A stretch of DNA of 64,000 bases from positions 17,853 to 81,852 of the forward strand of contig JADJUV010000023.1 in the NCBI GenBank assembly GCA_016716885.1, read 5' to 3'. Source of the stretch: Candidatus Trichofilum aggregatum. Lineage in GTDB: Bacteria; Chloroflexota; Anaerolineae; Promineifilales; Promineifilaceae. The translations under genes were made by a program, and so were the position numbers. Within the stretch, counting starts at the first letter, position 1. Every line of letters begins with the position of its first letter. Shown here one piece after another: positions 36,984 to 45,092 of the stretch. The notes under the pieces were generated by a model, which was given only the letters and a program-made list of their open reading frames with translations, had not been told where the DNA came from and did not search any database.

Positions 36984-37796
36984 TTACCGTTGTGAGGCGG
37001 CACTGGTAGTAATCTGGAAATTACTTTCGGCCATTAACTTGCCATTGACCCAGATACCCAAAGTGTATTGCCCGGTAGCAAACCCTTCTTCAGGATTTAA
37101 GAAAACATAACCGGGACCATCATTGCCATAATTCCACAACTCATTGCCCCCACTTAACACCTTGCCATCACGCATCCATACCCAGGACCAGGCCATGCCA
37201 TTTTCCATACCATCATAGTCGAAGGTGCCATACAGCGTAAAGAATCCTTCACTATAAGTGCGTCCCGGATTGATAGCTTTGTATTGGTCGTCTACAGCGG
37301 TGGAGAAAAACAAAGTCCCTAACATGGTATCGTCTTGCAACGAAGCCGTAGATGCGACTTGATTGTACTCCGTGGGAAGCAGTAAGACGGCTGATTCGGT
37401 TGAAGTGATGGTGGTGGTGGGGGTGTCGCCAGGGGCAGGGCGGTCAATCAAAGAGGAAGTGGGGTCTAAAATGAGAAAAGGGGCTGGTTCGTCGGTAGCC
37501 TGCGTTATGGTGTTGGAAATAGCCGTGTCTGGTTTATTATTCACCAGAATTGCCACACGGGGAGTCTCATCTTGAGGCTGTTCCCACCCGTAAGCGGCGG
37601 TAGCAGTAGCTAAAGAAATAAGAACCAACGCCGAGGTTGAGTATTGACGCAGACGTTTTTGGGCTTGGACTCGCAAGAAAAAATAAGGGGAGCGTTTAGC
37701 TTCACGCCACGCTTTAAGGGTTTGCGCTAACATTGCCAGCGCTAACACCGCAAATCCCCCTATTAACCAGGGAGCAACAGTTCCGTTTAACAGCAT
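36984..37796 (-). CDS. Membrane-anchored extracellular protein of unknown function
   Basis: About 270 residues from the ATG at 37796 (MLLNGTVAPWLIGGFAVLALAM). Two helices (about 8-27 and 52-70) are separated by a basic loop; then a Thr-rich stretch and an extracellular domain with aromatic beta-strand pattern (WSWVWMRDGKVLSGG, GYVFLNPEEGFATGQYTLGIWVNG). The C-terminal domain looks immunoglobulin- or CBM-like, but I cannot name it. The single open frame extends to 38138, yet that N-terminus is unlike protein. An ATG at 37842 is another option. Confidence 0.6.
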   Translation of the reverse strand: MLLNGTVAPWLIGGFAVLALAMLAQTLKAWREAKRSPYFFLRVQAQKRLRQYSTSALVLISLATATAAYGWEQPQDETPRVAILVNNKPDTAISNTITQATDEPAPFLILDPTSSLIDRPAPGDTPTTTITSTESAVLLLPTEYNQVASTASLQDDTMLGTLFFSTAVDDQYKAINPGRTYSEGFFTLYGTFDYDGMENGMAWSWVWMRDGKVLSGGNELWNYGNDGPGYVFLNPEEGFATGQYTLGIWVNGKLMAESNFQITTSAASQR

Positions 37797-38187
37797 ATAG
37801 TTTTTTACTCTCTTCCCAATCTCTCCGCAATTGCGTGACATTATAACAAAGCCGTTGGAGCAAGCAAACGAAAGCGGCAATGTCACTTGATTGCCTCCTG
37901 TGCGCCTCCCCTTGGGTATAGGTGTAATCTCTGGTAAGATGAGATAGGTGTGAGAAAATGAGGTGACTGATAGATCGGGGGTGGCGGTTCGGAAATTTGA
38001 GCGTGAGAGAGAGTGAGGCGGTAGTGTGTAGGACAATTGTATACTTGGGGTTTTCCCCACCCCTAACCCCGCCCCAGGGGCGGAGAATTTTTTAAAGTGC
38101 CGGTTTTCGAGCGCGTTGACGCGCTCGAAAACCGGCATTCCTTGTCCCGCAACTCTCTAAATCTTGAGACTCGAAAGGAGTTTTAAC
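37797..38187. other. Intergenic region with promoter and repeat upstream of the EthD-like gene
   Basis: 391 bases. TTGGGT-17-TAAGAT (37912-37940, forward) is a moderate promoter. A G/C-rich repeat at 38043-38118 matches 28868-28945. After it, CGGTTTTCGAGCGCG (about 38101-38115) pairs with CGCGCTCGAAAACCG (about 38120-38134), a long hairpin that may be part of the repeat. The ribosome site AAGGAG is at 38174. Confidence 0.5.
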
Positions 38188-38517
38188 TTGTTTAAGTTTG
38201 TGGTTATGTATCGGCGTGTAGATAACGAGGATGTGTTAGAAGCATTCTTTGCCAACACCCATTTGCGGTTGGTGGAGCAGTTACCCGGTTTGCTCAAGAC
38301 AGAAGTGAGCCGTGTACAGGGTAAACCAGGGGGCCAATCTCGTTTTCATTTGATGGTGGAATCCTATTTTGCTTCAAAAGAGGAGTATCAACGGGCGATG
38401 CTGAGCGAGACGGGTTTGGCCTTAATACAGGCGTTTAAACCCTGGGATGAAGCGAAATTATTGGTTTGGTTCTATGCTGAAGCGTTTGAGGAAGCGGGCA
38501 AAGGCAGTCAGGTGTGA
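38188..38517 (+). CDS. EthD-like (ferredoxin-fold) protein
   Basis: 110 residues beginning (TTG)FKFVVMYRRVDNEDVLEAFFAN, with the EthD/dimeric alpha-beta barrel pattern and FHLMVESYFASKEEYQRAMLSE. Family members of this size are small stand-alone enzymes or accessory proteins for aromatic degradation; the function here is unknown. The start is decided by AAGGAG (38174) seven bases before TTG at 38188, not by the upstream ATG at 38164. Confidence 0.8.
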   Translation: MFKFVVMYRRVDNEDVLEAFFANTHLRLVEQLPGLLKTEVSRVQGKPGGQSRFHLMVESYFASKEEYQRAMLSETGLALIQAFKPWDEAKLLVWFYAEAFEEAGKGSQV

Positions 38518-38521
38518 GGGG

Positions 38522-39952
38522 TTATTCATTGGTGCTGGCCGCGGGTATGAAAGCCCTAAAGGGAAAACGTTCATAGATGTAGGTATCAGCCAGTAGGGTG
38601 TTGCCATCGCGGCCGCCAATGAGGTAAACCTTCGTCTCGATGCTGGTCAGGCCAAAATGAACCCAACTGGATTGCTCCGCCAGGATGGGCATGTTGATGA
38701 CCTGCCAGGTTTCACTGTTGGGGTCAAAGGCTTCGCCATACGTTACTTCCCCGGTGAGGCCGCCACCAAAAACGTAGAGTTGGTTGATGATGACAACTGC
38801 GCCGCCTGCTCCACGTGGGGTGAGGAGAGGGGGGCAATCTGACCAGGTTTGGGCGTTAGGTTCAAATCGTTCACAGGTATCTAATTCGGTTTGGCCGTTG
38901 TAGCCGCCCATGACGTAGAGTTGACCGGTGAGGAAACCACCAGCGGCAAACGCTCGCGGTTCCGACATGGGGGGCAAGGGTCGCCAGGTATCGGTCGCCG
39001 GGTCGTACAGATAACTGTCGGGTAAATAGGTAGTGCCGTTCCAGCCGCCAAAAAGGTAGAGGAAACTACCATCGGTGAGAACCAGACCCCCACTAAGAGG
39101 TTGAGGCAACGCGGCCGCAGGTCGCCACGCCCCATTCGCCGGACTATACACCTCTACCTGGTTGGTCACGGTTCCATCGGTTCTTCGCCCGCCTAAGACA
39201 TAAATTTCGCCAAATAAAACGGCCGCGGCCGCGTCAGCCACCGGCGTTGGTTTGTCCGGGCCAGTTGTCCAGGCCGGGGCATTGGGCTGGTAAATAGTCA
39301 TATCAGCCGAAACCCCGGTTTCCGTTTCGCCACCAATGGCATATAAATCCAGACCTACGGTGGCTAACACAAGCCCGGCTCTGGCGGTAGGCAGGGCCAG
39401 ACTAGTCAGCCAATGATTGTCTTCGCCCACGACCTGGGGAGCGGTGTGTGTGGCCGTCGGTGTTATGGTGGGCGTGATATTATTGGCGGCCAGCCAGTCA
39501 GGTAGTTGGAGCATTAAGAAAACAAACAGGGCGAAACTAACCGTGCTAAAGAGCGTGATCCAGACCCAACGGCGCTGATAGGTTGGTGGGGTGGTGGGAA
39601 TGAGTTCTTGGATTTCGGGAGGGGGCGGCGCGGCCGCGGTGCTTTCTGGTTGTGTGTCAACCATTTCAAGGGCGGGGGTTGGGTCGGGTTCCGGGGCAAG
39701 GGCAGGCGGTGGCAGGGGCGAGGAGTTTACCGTCATGTTGGGTAAACGAACAAGCCCTTGTTGTAGCGCAATAGCCGTGGCTTCCGTACGCGAAGATGCA
39801 CCTAACTTGGTATAAATATTGCGCAGATGCACTTTGACCGTATTCGGGCTTATGAACAGCGTATCGGCAATTTCCCGATTAGACGCCCCCTTGATCAGCA
39901 GATCAAGGACTTCCAGTTCCCGCTCACTGAGGGTTTCTTCCTGCTCAAACAT
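38522..39952 (-). CDS. Membrane-anchored LuxR-type regulator with extracellular Kelch propeller
   Basis: About 476 residues. The N-terminal LuxR/GerE helix-turn-helix (about 8-70: LSERELEVLDLLIKGASNREIADTLFISPNTVKVHLR) is followed by a Pro-rich linker, one transmembrane helix (about 130-152) and six or so Kelch repeats (LDLYAIGGETETG, EIYVLGGRR, FLYLFGGWNG, QLYVMGGYNG, QLYVFGGGL, KVYLIGGRDG). It looks like a ToxR-style one-component regulator: a DNA-binding domain inside and a sugar- or protein-binding propeller outside. No partner gene is obvious. TATAAT (reverse complement, 39961-39966) ends eight bases before the ATG, which suggests a leaderless mRNA. Confidence 0.88.
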   Translation of the reverse strand: MFEQEETLSERELEVLDLLIKGASNREIADTLFISPNTVKVHLRNIYTKLGASSRTEATAIALQQGLVRLPNMTVNSSPLPPPALAPEPDPTPALEMVDTQPESTAAAPPPPEIQELIPTTPPTYQRRWVWITLFSTVSFALFVFLMLQLPDWLAANNITPTITPTATHTAPQVVGEDNHWLTSLALPTARAGLVLATVGLDLYAIGGETETGVSADMTIYQPNAPAWTTGPDKPTPVADAAAAVLFGEIYVLGGRRTDGTVTNQVEVYSPANGAWRPAAALPQPLSGGLVLTDGSFLYLFGGWNGTTYLPDSYLYDPATDTWRPLPPMSEPRAFAAGGFLTGQLYVMGGYNGQTELDTCERFEPNAQTWSDCPPLLTPRGAGGAVVIINQLYVFGGGLTGEVTYGEAFDPNSETWQVINMPILAEQSSWVHFGLTSIETKVYLIGGRDGNTLLADTYIYERFPFRAFIPAASTNE

Positions 39953-40089
39953 CACCAAGGATTATAGCCAGGGCATTTGTGGGGTGCGAGTTTAGGGTTT
40001 CAAGTTTCAGGTTACAGGTTTCAAGCAGTTTTGCCATTCAGGTGGCTCTGCGGTTAAATTTGGGGATGATTCTTTGAGGATGGTGACAG

Positions 40090-40593
40090 GTGATAAAAAA
40101 GACGTTGGCGATGAAGGTGTTGGAAGGGAAAAAGATTCCTTATGAGGCGGTGGAATACCCTAGTACGGAGCGGGATGCCATGATGGTCGCGGCCGCGATT
40201 GGGGCCGCGCCCGAGCAAGTGTACAAAACCCTGGTGGTGGTACGGGCCAAAGGGAAACCATTTTTGACCATTATTGCCGCCCCCCAACAACTTAATCTGA
40301 AAAAAATGGCTAAAGCTGTGGGGGAGAAGAAGCTGGATATGGCTACCCACAAAGAGGCGGAGCAGTTGACAAAATTACAGGTGGGGGGTATCTCGGCTCT
40401 GGCTTTGTTAAATAAAGGCTTTGTGGTCATCCTTGACCAATCGGCCCAGGCGCATGAGCAGGTGTATGTGAGCGCCGGTGAGAAAGGCATTAACCTTAAG
40501 CTGCCCGTGGCCGGGCTTATTGAGATAACCGGGGCGCAGGTGTTAGATGTAGCGGATTGGGTTGAAGAGGAAAGGGGGGCGAGCGACGATTGA
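40090..40593 (+). CDS. ybaK: Cys-tRNA(Pro)/Cys-tRNA(Cys) deacylase YbaK
   Basis: 167 residues of the YbaK/ProX fold: VYKTLVVVRAKGKPFLTIIAA and the C-terminal GEKGINLKLP. It edits misacylated Cys-tRNA(Pro). GTG at 40090 begins the frame; ATG at 40111 is an alternative. It is followed after 24 bases by the DNA methyltransferase gene, possibly in one transcript. Confidence 0.9.
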   Translation: MIKKTLAMKVLEGKKIPYEAVEYPSTERDAMMVAAAIGAAPEQVYKTLVVVRAKGKPFLTIIAAPQQLNLKKMAKAVGEKKLDMATHKEAEQLTKLQVGGISALALLNKGFVVILDQSAQAHEQVYVSAGEKGINLKLPVAGLIEITGAQVLDVADWVEEERGASDD

Positions 40594-40617
40594 TTCTCCC
40601 GACTGGCAAAACAAAAT

Positions 40618-41421
40618 ATGAGTAAAAAACCAACTTCGCGGCCGCGGGCTAATAATTTAGACGGCAAATCCTGGGTGCGCCACTCCATTTCCATCTGGAG
40701 CGACATTCGTAAAACGTCTGAAGAGCAGGCTATGAAACACCCGGCGATGTTTCCCCAGGCCCTGGCCGAACGACTCATTCAGACATTTACGAACCAGGAG
40801 CAAAACACCGTATTAGACCCATTTGCCGGGACGGGTAGCACCCTCGCGGCCGCGAAATGTCTGCACAAATCAGCCATTGGCGTGGAACTGTACCCCCATT
40901 TTGTCGAGAAAGCGCAGGTTCGGTGCGCGGCCGCGGTCGGCAACGGCTCCGTCACCATCCACCAGGCCAATGCCGTAGATTTACGCCAATTGATGCCAGA
41001 TGAATCCGTGGATTTTGTCCTGACCTCACCCCCGTATTGGGATATCCTGACCGCCCGGCGTACCGCCGACTACAAAGAGATTCGCACCTATGGTGATGGT
41101 GAGGGTGATCTGGGGTTGGTGAAGGATTATCACCTGTTTTTGGGGCAACTTCAGCAAGTATTTGCGCAGGTGTACCAGGTGCTCAAACCCCGGGCCTATT
41201 GTTGTGTGGTTGTTATGGACATCCGCAAGAAGAATCGCTTTTACCCGTTCCACAGCGACCTGGCAGGGCGGTTACAAGACCTGGGTTTTATTTATGATGA
41301 CCTGATGATCTGGGACAGGCGGCAGGAATATAACAATATGCGGCCGCTCGGTTATCCTTCCGTCTTTCGAGTCAACAAAGCCCACGAATTTATTCTCATC
41401 TTCCAAAAGCCGGGAGAGTAA
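40618..41421 (+). CDS. DNA methyltransferase (N4-cytosine/N6-adenine type)
   Basis: 267 residues. Motif X/I region KHPAMFP...VLDPFAGTGSTLAAA (67-77) precedes the catalytic motif TSPPYW (136-141), then a region YKEIRTYGDGEGDLGLVKDY and the conserved PRAYCCVVVMD and PLGYPSVFRVNKAHEFILIFQK. SPPY is typical of N4-cytosine enzymes, but N6-adenine is possible. The order I then IV is permuted relative to beta-class enzymes, where SPPY comes first. It is coupled to a PD-(D/E)XK protein four bases downstream, so it should protect against that nuclease. No Shine-Dalgarno is seen; it may be translated from the upstream gene. Confidence 0.88.
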   Translation: MSKKPTSRPRANNLDGKSWVRHSISIWSDIRKTSEEQAMKHPAMFPQALAERLIQTFTNQEQNTVLDPFAGTGSTLAAAKCLHKSAIGVELYPHFVEKAQVRCAAAVGNGSVTIHQANAVDLRQLMPDESVDFVLTSPPYWDILTARRTADYKEIRTYGDGEGDLGLVKDYHLFLGQLQQVFAQVYQVLKPRAYCCVVVMDIRKKNRFYPFHSDLAGRLQDLGFIYDDLMIWDRRQEYNNMRPLGYPSVFRVNKAHEFILIFQKPGE

Positions 41422-41425
41422 ACCC

Positions 41426-42109
41426 ATGTCCTTTGGTGATAGACTGGCTCAAGCGGACACGCTGGTCGAAACGTTGCGCACGTACATCTGGGAACCACTG
41501 GCCCGGCGTCTCGATGTGGTTCCTTATGGCTATGAAACCCACATTGCCGCCCAGGTACGTACCGCCATGCGTTTCCTGCGTACCCCCACCGCCAAGTTTG
41601 TCCGTTTTACCCCCGACTTTTTTGTGTTGGATCGGCAAAAACCAGAAAACCTGTACCTGCTAGAGTATAAAGTTACCCAGACACCTCTGTTTAGCCAGGC
41701 CCGCATTCGTCAAATGGGGCAAGCCGCGGGTATTTCTGACCTGAATTGGCCCGATATTGGGCAGATGGAAGCGGATGCGTATGATAATTACCTGAATTTG
41801 CACCAGGCCGGGTTGCGGGTGGTGGTGTTGAATTACTGTGCTTATCATACGCGGCCGCTACTGTGCGACTTCATCCAAAACATCCAAATTCTGCATCGTG
41901 ATGTTGTCACCACAGAAACAAAAAAAGGGAGCCGAACTCCCTTTATCAACTTCTATGCCCCAGCTATGCGCCAGCTAAGCCGGTTTTTATATGACGAACA
42001 TGGAATCAAAGTCGCCGATTCAGCCTACCAGCAGGCCCTGCAAACCCTGGTGGCCCACCTGCCTATCAGCCATCACCCCAAATCACCTTTCAGCCCAGCC
42101 CTCACATAA
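41426..42109 (+). CDS. Putative restriction endonuclease, PD-(D/E)XK fold
   Basis: 227 residues. The core PD-x15-E-x-K is seen as FTPDFFVL (Pro 63, Asp 64) and LYLLEYKVT (Glu 80, Lys 82), a good PD-(D/E)XK match. N-terminal helices (ADTLVETLRTYIWEPLARRL) and a C-terminal region with NFYAPAMRQLSRFLYDEHGI surround it. The gene follows the methyltransferase by four bases with GGAGAG before its ATG, making a small type II-like restriction-modification pair. The recognition sequence is unknown. No close family member is recognised by name. Confidence 0.75.
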   Translation: MSFGDRLAQADTLVETLRTYIWEPLARRLDVVPYGYETHIAAQVRTAMRFLRTPTAKFVRFTPDFFVLDRQKPENLYLLEYKVTQTPLFSQARIRQMGQAAGISDLNWPDIGQMEADAYDNYLNLHQAGLRVVVLNYCAYHTRPLLCDFIQNIQILHRDVVTTETKKGSRTPFINFYAPAMRQLSRFLYDEHGIKVADSAYQQALQTLVAHLPISHHPKSPFSPALT

Positions 42110-42196
42110 GAAATTAACCAACGGCGTACGTCACTTTAGGGGAGTCGTCAGCCTTGCCTGACATAGGGCGGCACTTATTTGAAACACACCCATTGA

Positions 42197-42645
42197 CTAA
42201 TTGTCGTCGCCAGAAAGCCCGGTCACTGGCTCCAATTGTTTTTCTAGTCCGGCAAAAAAGGCCAAATAATCTGAAGTTGTGATGATACCCACCAGAATGC
42301 CCTGGTCTACGACCGGAAATGAGCCAAACTTGTAGGTGGCTAACATATTTGCCACAGCATAAGCCGACATTTCTGGGGTTACGGTCATGGGGTTGGGAGT
42401 CATGCAAGTTTCAGCCGTAAATTTTTCGATAATGTCTTTGCGGTGAGGCATATCTTGAGAAACGACGGGTGAATCCACAGCCAGGCGCACATCACGGTCA
42501 GTAATAATGCCGACCAGATCGCCATTTTCTATCACCGGTAATTGACGAATCCCTTCTCGTTGCATCAAATAAATAACCTGTCGCAAAGGAGTATCAGGGC
42601 CAATTGTCAGGGGTCTACAGTCATCAAATCATTCACATTTAACAT
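42197..42645 (-). CDS. CBS-domain protein, frameshifted near the start
   Basis: Two CBS domains: the intact frame gives LRQVIYLMQREGIRQLPVIENGDLVGIITDRDVRLAV and then CMTPNPMTVTPEMSAYAVANMLATYKFGSFPVVDQGILVGIITTSDYL. The natural start is ATG at 42645 (MLNVNDLMTVDP), but a one-base loss in the C4 run near 42611 puts it out of frame. Restored length is about 150 residues, typical of stand-alone CBS-pair proteins that bind adenosine nucleotides. The role is unknown. Confidence 0.78.
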
Positions 42646-42955
42646 GGTACACTCCTGCGAAAATGGGGCTGAGGGTTGAGTGCTGAGGACTGAGTGCTGA
42701 GTAAACGCCCATTCGCCACTCGCAAACTCGCCACTCACTATTTCCAGCCATTCTGCAACGTTTATGATCACGTTCAGTGTACTTGAGAAAAGGTTGGCCT
42801 CTGCATGGAATATGTCACCTTTCCGAGGTGATTTTCAACCCCTTCACGCTTTGTTGTTTGTAACGATGTAATAAGCGTCGTAATATTGGATGCGTACGCT
42901 ATCTCTAACTTCCACTTGCTGACTTCTTTATTCTAAATCTAACACAAGGTGTCTC
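42646..42955. other. Intergenic region between the CBS and protein-kinase genes
   Basis: 310 bases between divergent genes. It contains a short tandem repeat TGCTGAGGACTGAGTGCTGAG (about 42682-42702) and the 27-base word at 42708-42734 that recurs exactly at 58969-58995. No strong promoter was identified. Confidence 0.5.
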
Positions 42956-44032
42956 ATGACCGGTGAACTACCCGCGAAAATTGATCGGTATGAAATCAAA
43001 AGCTTAATTGGTCAGGGGGGCATGGCCAGTGTTTACCGAGCCTATGATCCCCGCTTTGAACGGGATGTGGCTCTTAAACTGATGCCTAAGGCTTTCCTGT
43101 ATGAACCGGATTTTCGCACGCGTTTTATTCGCGAAGCCAAAACGATTGCTATGTTAGAGCATCCCAATATTGTGCCGGTTTATGATTTTGGTGATGATGC
43201 CGGTCAACCTTATCTGGTTATGCGTTTGATGAATGGGGGTTCACTCTCGGATAAGCTAGAAAATGGCCCGTTGCCCATGAATGAAGTATTGAAAATTATG
43301 GAGCGAGTGGGCGCAGCGTTGGATGCGGCCCATGAGCGGGGTGTCGTGCATCGAGATTTGAAGCCAGCCAATATTCTTTTTGATCAGTATGGCAATGCTT
43401 ATCTGGCTGACTTTGGCATTGTGCGCCTGGCGGATGGTGGGGGGACATCACTGACGGGTACGGGTACCATTGGCACACCGGGATACATGAGTCCCGAACA
43501 GATTCAGGGGCACCAACTGGATGGCCGAGCGGATATTTATGCGCTGGGTGTTATGTTGTTTGAGATGATTACGGGTGAACGTCCTTACAAGGCTGATTCG
43601 GCTCCCATGATGATCGTAAAACAGATGACGGAGGAAGTGCCTAAGTTAAGGAGCATCAACCCGAGTTTGCCAGGTTCATATGAGGCCGTGATCGAACGGG
43701 TAACGGCCAAAAATCGGGAGTCGCGGCCGCAAACGGCCAAACAGTTAGCAGTTATGCTCGCGGCCGCGATGAACGACCCTAATTATGTCCCACCACTCCC
43801 TGTTTTGGTTCCCCCAGGTGGGACACAACGCCTGGCTCCGCCACGTGGCACCGTTTCTCATAAAAAGCCAGTCACAGGGGATTCCACTGAAGTCATGATG
43901 GATAATCCCGTCCGCCGGCCACCCGTTGCTTCTACGACCCCCACCACCCATCCAACCTCCGTCGTTGGCTTTATGTGGGTTTATTGCTTTTGCTCCTGGT
44001 TATTCTGGGTGCGGCCGCTATTTTGTTCTTGA
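42956..44032 (+). CDS. Serine/threonine protein kinase (PknB type), catalytic part
   Basis: Kinase domain about residues 10-275: glycine loop GQGGMASVYRAYD, Lys 41, catalytic loop HRDLKPAN (132-139), DFG (152-154) and GTIGTPGYMSPEQIQG. A Pro/Thr-rich linker follows. Near 43960 the frame slips, and the transmembrane helix and extracellular part continue in another frame (next entry), so this frame ends in spurious residues. Such kinases sense wall fragments or other signals through their external domain. The ATG at 42956 is suitable. Confidence 0.9.
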   Translation: MTGELPAKIDRYEIKSLIGQGGMASVYRAYDPRFERDVALKLMPKAFLYEPDFRTRFIREAKTIAMLEHPNIVPVYDFGDDAGQPYLVMRLMNGGSLSDKLENGPLPMNEVLKIMERVGAALDAAHERGVVHRDLKPANILFDQYGNAYLADFGIVRLADGGGTSLTGTGTIGTPGYMSPEQIQGHQLDGRADIYALGVMLFEMITGERPYKADSAPMMIVKQMTEEVPKLRSINPSLPGSYEAVIERVTAKNRESRPQTAKQLAVMLAAAMNDPNYVPPLPVLVPPGGTQRLAPPRGTVSHKKPVTGDSTEVMMDNPVRRPPVASTTPTTHPTSVVGFMWVYCFCSWLFWVRPLFCS

Positions 44033-44870
44033 ACAACGATGAACCGGAAGCGACCGTGGCTGCGGCAACACAAACTGTGGCCCCGACGGCTACTTTGGAT
44101 GCGGCCGCGACAGCTACGGCCCTTTTCCTGCTCAATCCTCCTACGGCCACAATCGAACCAACCGCCACCGATGCACCTACCGCCACGCCCGAACCAAGCC
44201 CAACCCTGGTCTTGACGGAAACAACCACCATCATAACGCCAACCTGGATTATTACCGCCACCCAGGCCGCCACACTCTTTACCTTACCCCAATCCGGGCT
44301 GACTCCATGTGCGTGCTACTATCCACTGGTGATGTGATAACTGAGGTAATTGGGCGTTCAGCAAATAGCAGTTGGCTCCATATTGTCGTAAACGGTTTTC
44401 AGGGCTGGGTAACGGCGCGTTTCTTTGCCAGCAACAACGCAGTAGCCGATTTACCCGTGTCAAATTTTGAGGGTATAGTCCCTGGTGGATGTGAGGCAGG
44501 AACATCTATACCTGAGGCAGAACTAACACCCACCGTTGGTGCCGGTGACTCAGGTGGTACCGCTTCTTATAATACTACGGGGGCTTCTGGCACATCAACC
44601 GGCAACGGTCAATGGAAAGTAGATTTTACGGTGCGCGTGCCCACTGGGGGAACCTACACGTTCCGAGTGGGTGAGTTGAGCACCACTGCTTTTTTCCAGA
44701 GTAGCGATGGTTCCCAGGATTCTTATGTGGTTACTGTTAGTGGTATTGGTTGTAATGCCCCTCTGGTAGCTGATCTGATTGTTACGCGGAATGGGCAACA
44801 ATTGACCGTGGTGAATGAGCAGAATGGTCAAAGTGGGCCATTATTTATCACTCAACCTTCAGTGTGTTAA
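43975..44870 (+). pseudogene. Transmembrane helix, linker and SH3b domain of the same kinase, out of frame
   Basis: 43975-44310 gives LLLLLLVILGAAAILFLNN and a Thr/Ala/Pro-rich linker. Near 44310 the frame shifts once more and 44310-44870 gives an SH3b-like module (STGDVITEVIGRSANSSWLHI, GWVTARFF) plus a beta-rich tail with YTFRVGELSTTAFFQSSDGSQDSYVVT. So the whole gene is about 635 codons, broken twice. This architecture (kinase-TM-SH3b) parallels the SH3b protein at 5683-6539 and suggests both sense cell-wall or similar ligands. Confidence 0.7.
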
Positions 44871-44963
44871 GAATGAAGCGGTGTTTGCGTTTTTGGGTGG
44901 GACTGCTGGAGTGTGGGAGTTTCTAGAGGTCGGCTTGATTTTCGCTTATCTAGCGTTGGTGCA

Positions 44964-44999
44964 GGGAGGAAGGTCGCGGCCGCGACCTTCCTCCCTTTT
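44964..44999. terminator. Perfect palindromic terminator containing GCGGCCGC
   Basis: A 32-base perfect palindrome, GGGAGGAAGGTCGCGG and its complement (44964-44995), is followed by TTTTC. The iterated octamer (44976-44983) forms its exact centre. It lies 94 bases after the kinase gene stop and about 94 before the opposing 3' end at 45093, so it can stop both. Confidence 0.82.
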
Positions 45000-45092
45000 C
45001 ATTTAATCTGATGGGGCTGAATTATACTGGCAACGGGCATAATCCGAGGTTTTTTCGCCCTGTCGCGATCGCTTAGTCGCCGCGTCGGTATA

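Noticed and set aside
42114..42407. Reverse frame downstream of the nuclease gene
   Set aside because: It overlaps the CBS domain in another frame and has no plausible protein pattern.
45065..45072. One GCGATCGC (cyanobacterial HIP1 octamer)
   Set aside because: Single occurrence in 64 kb; expected by chance.
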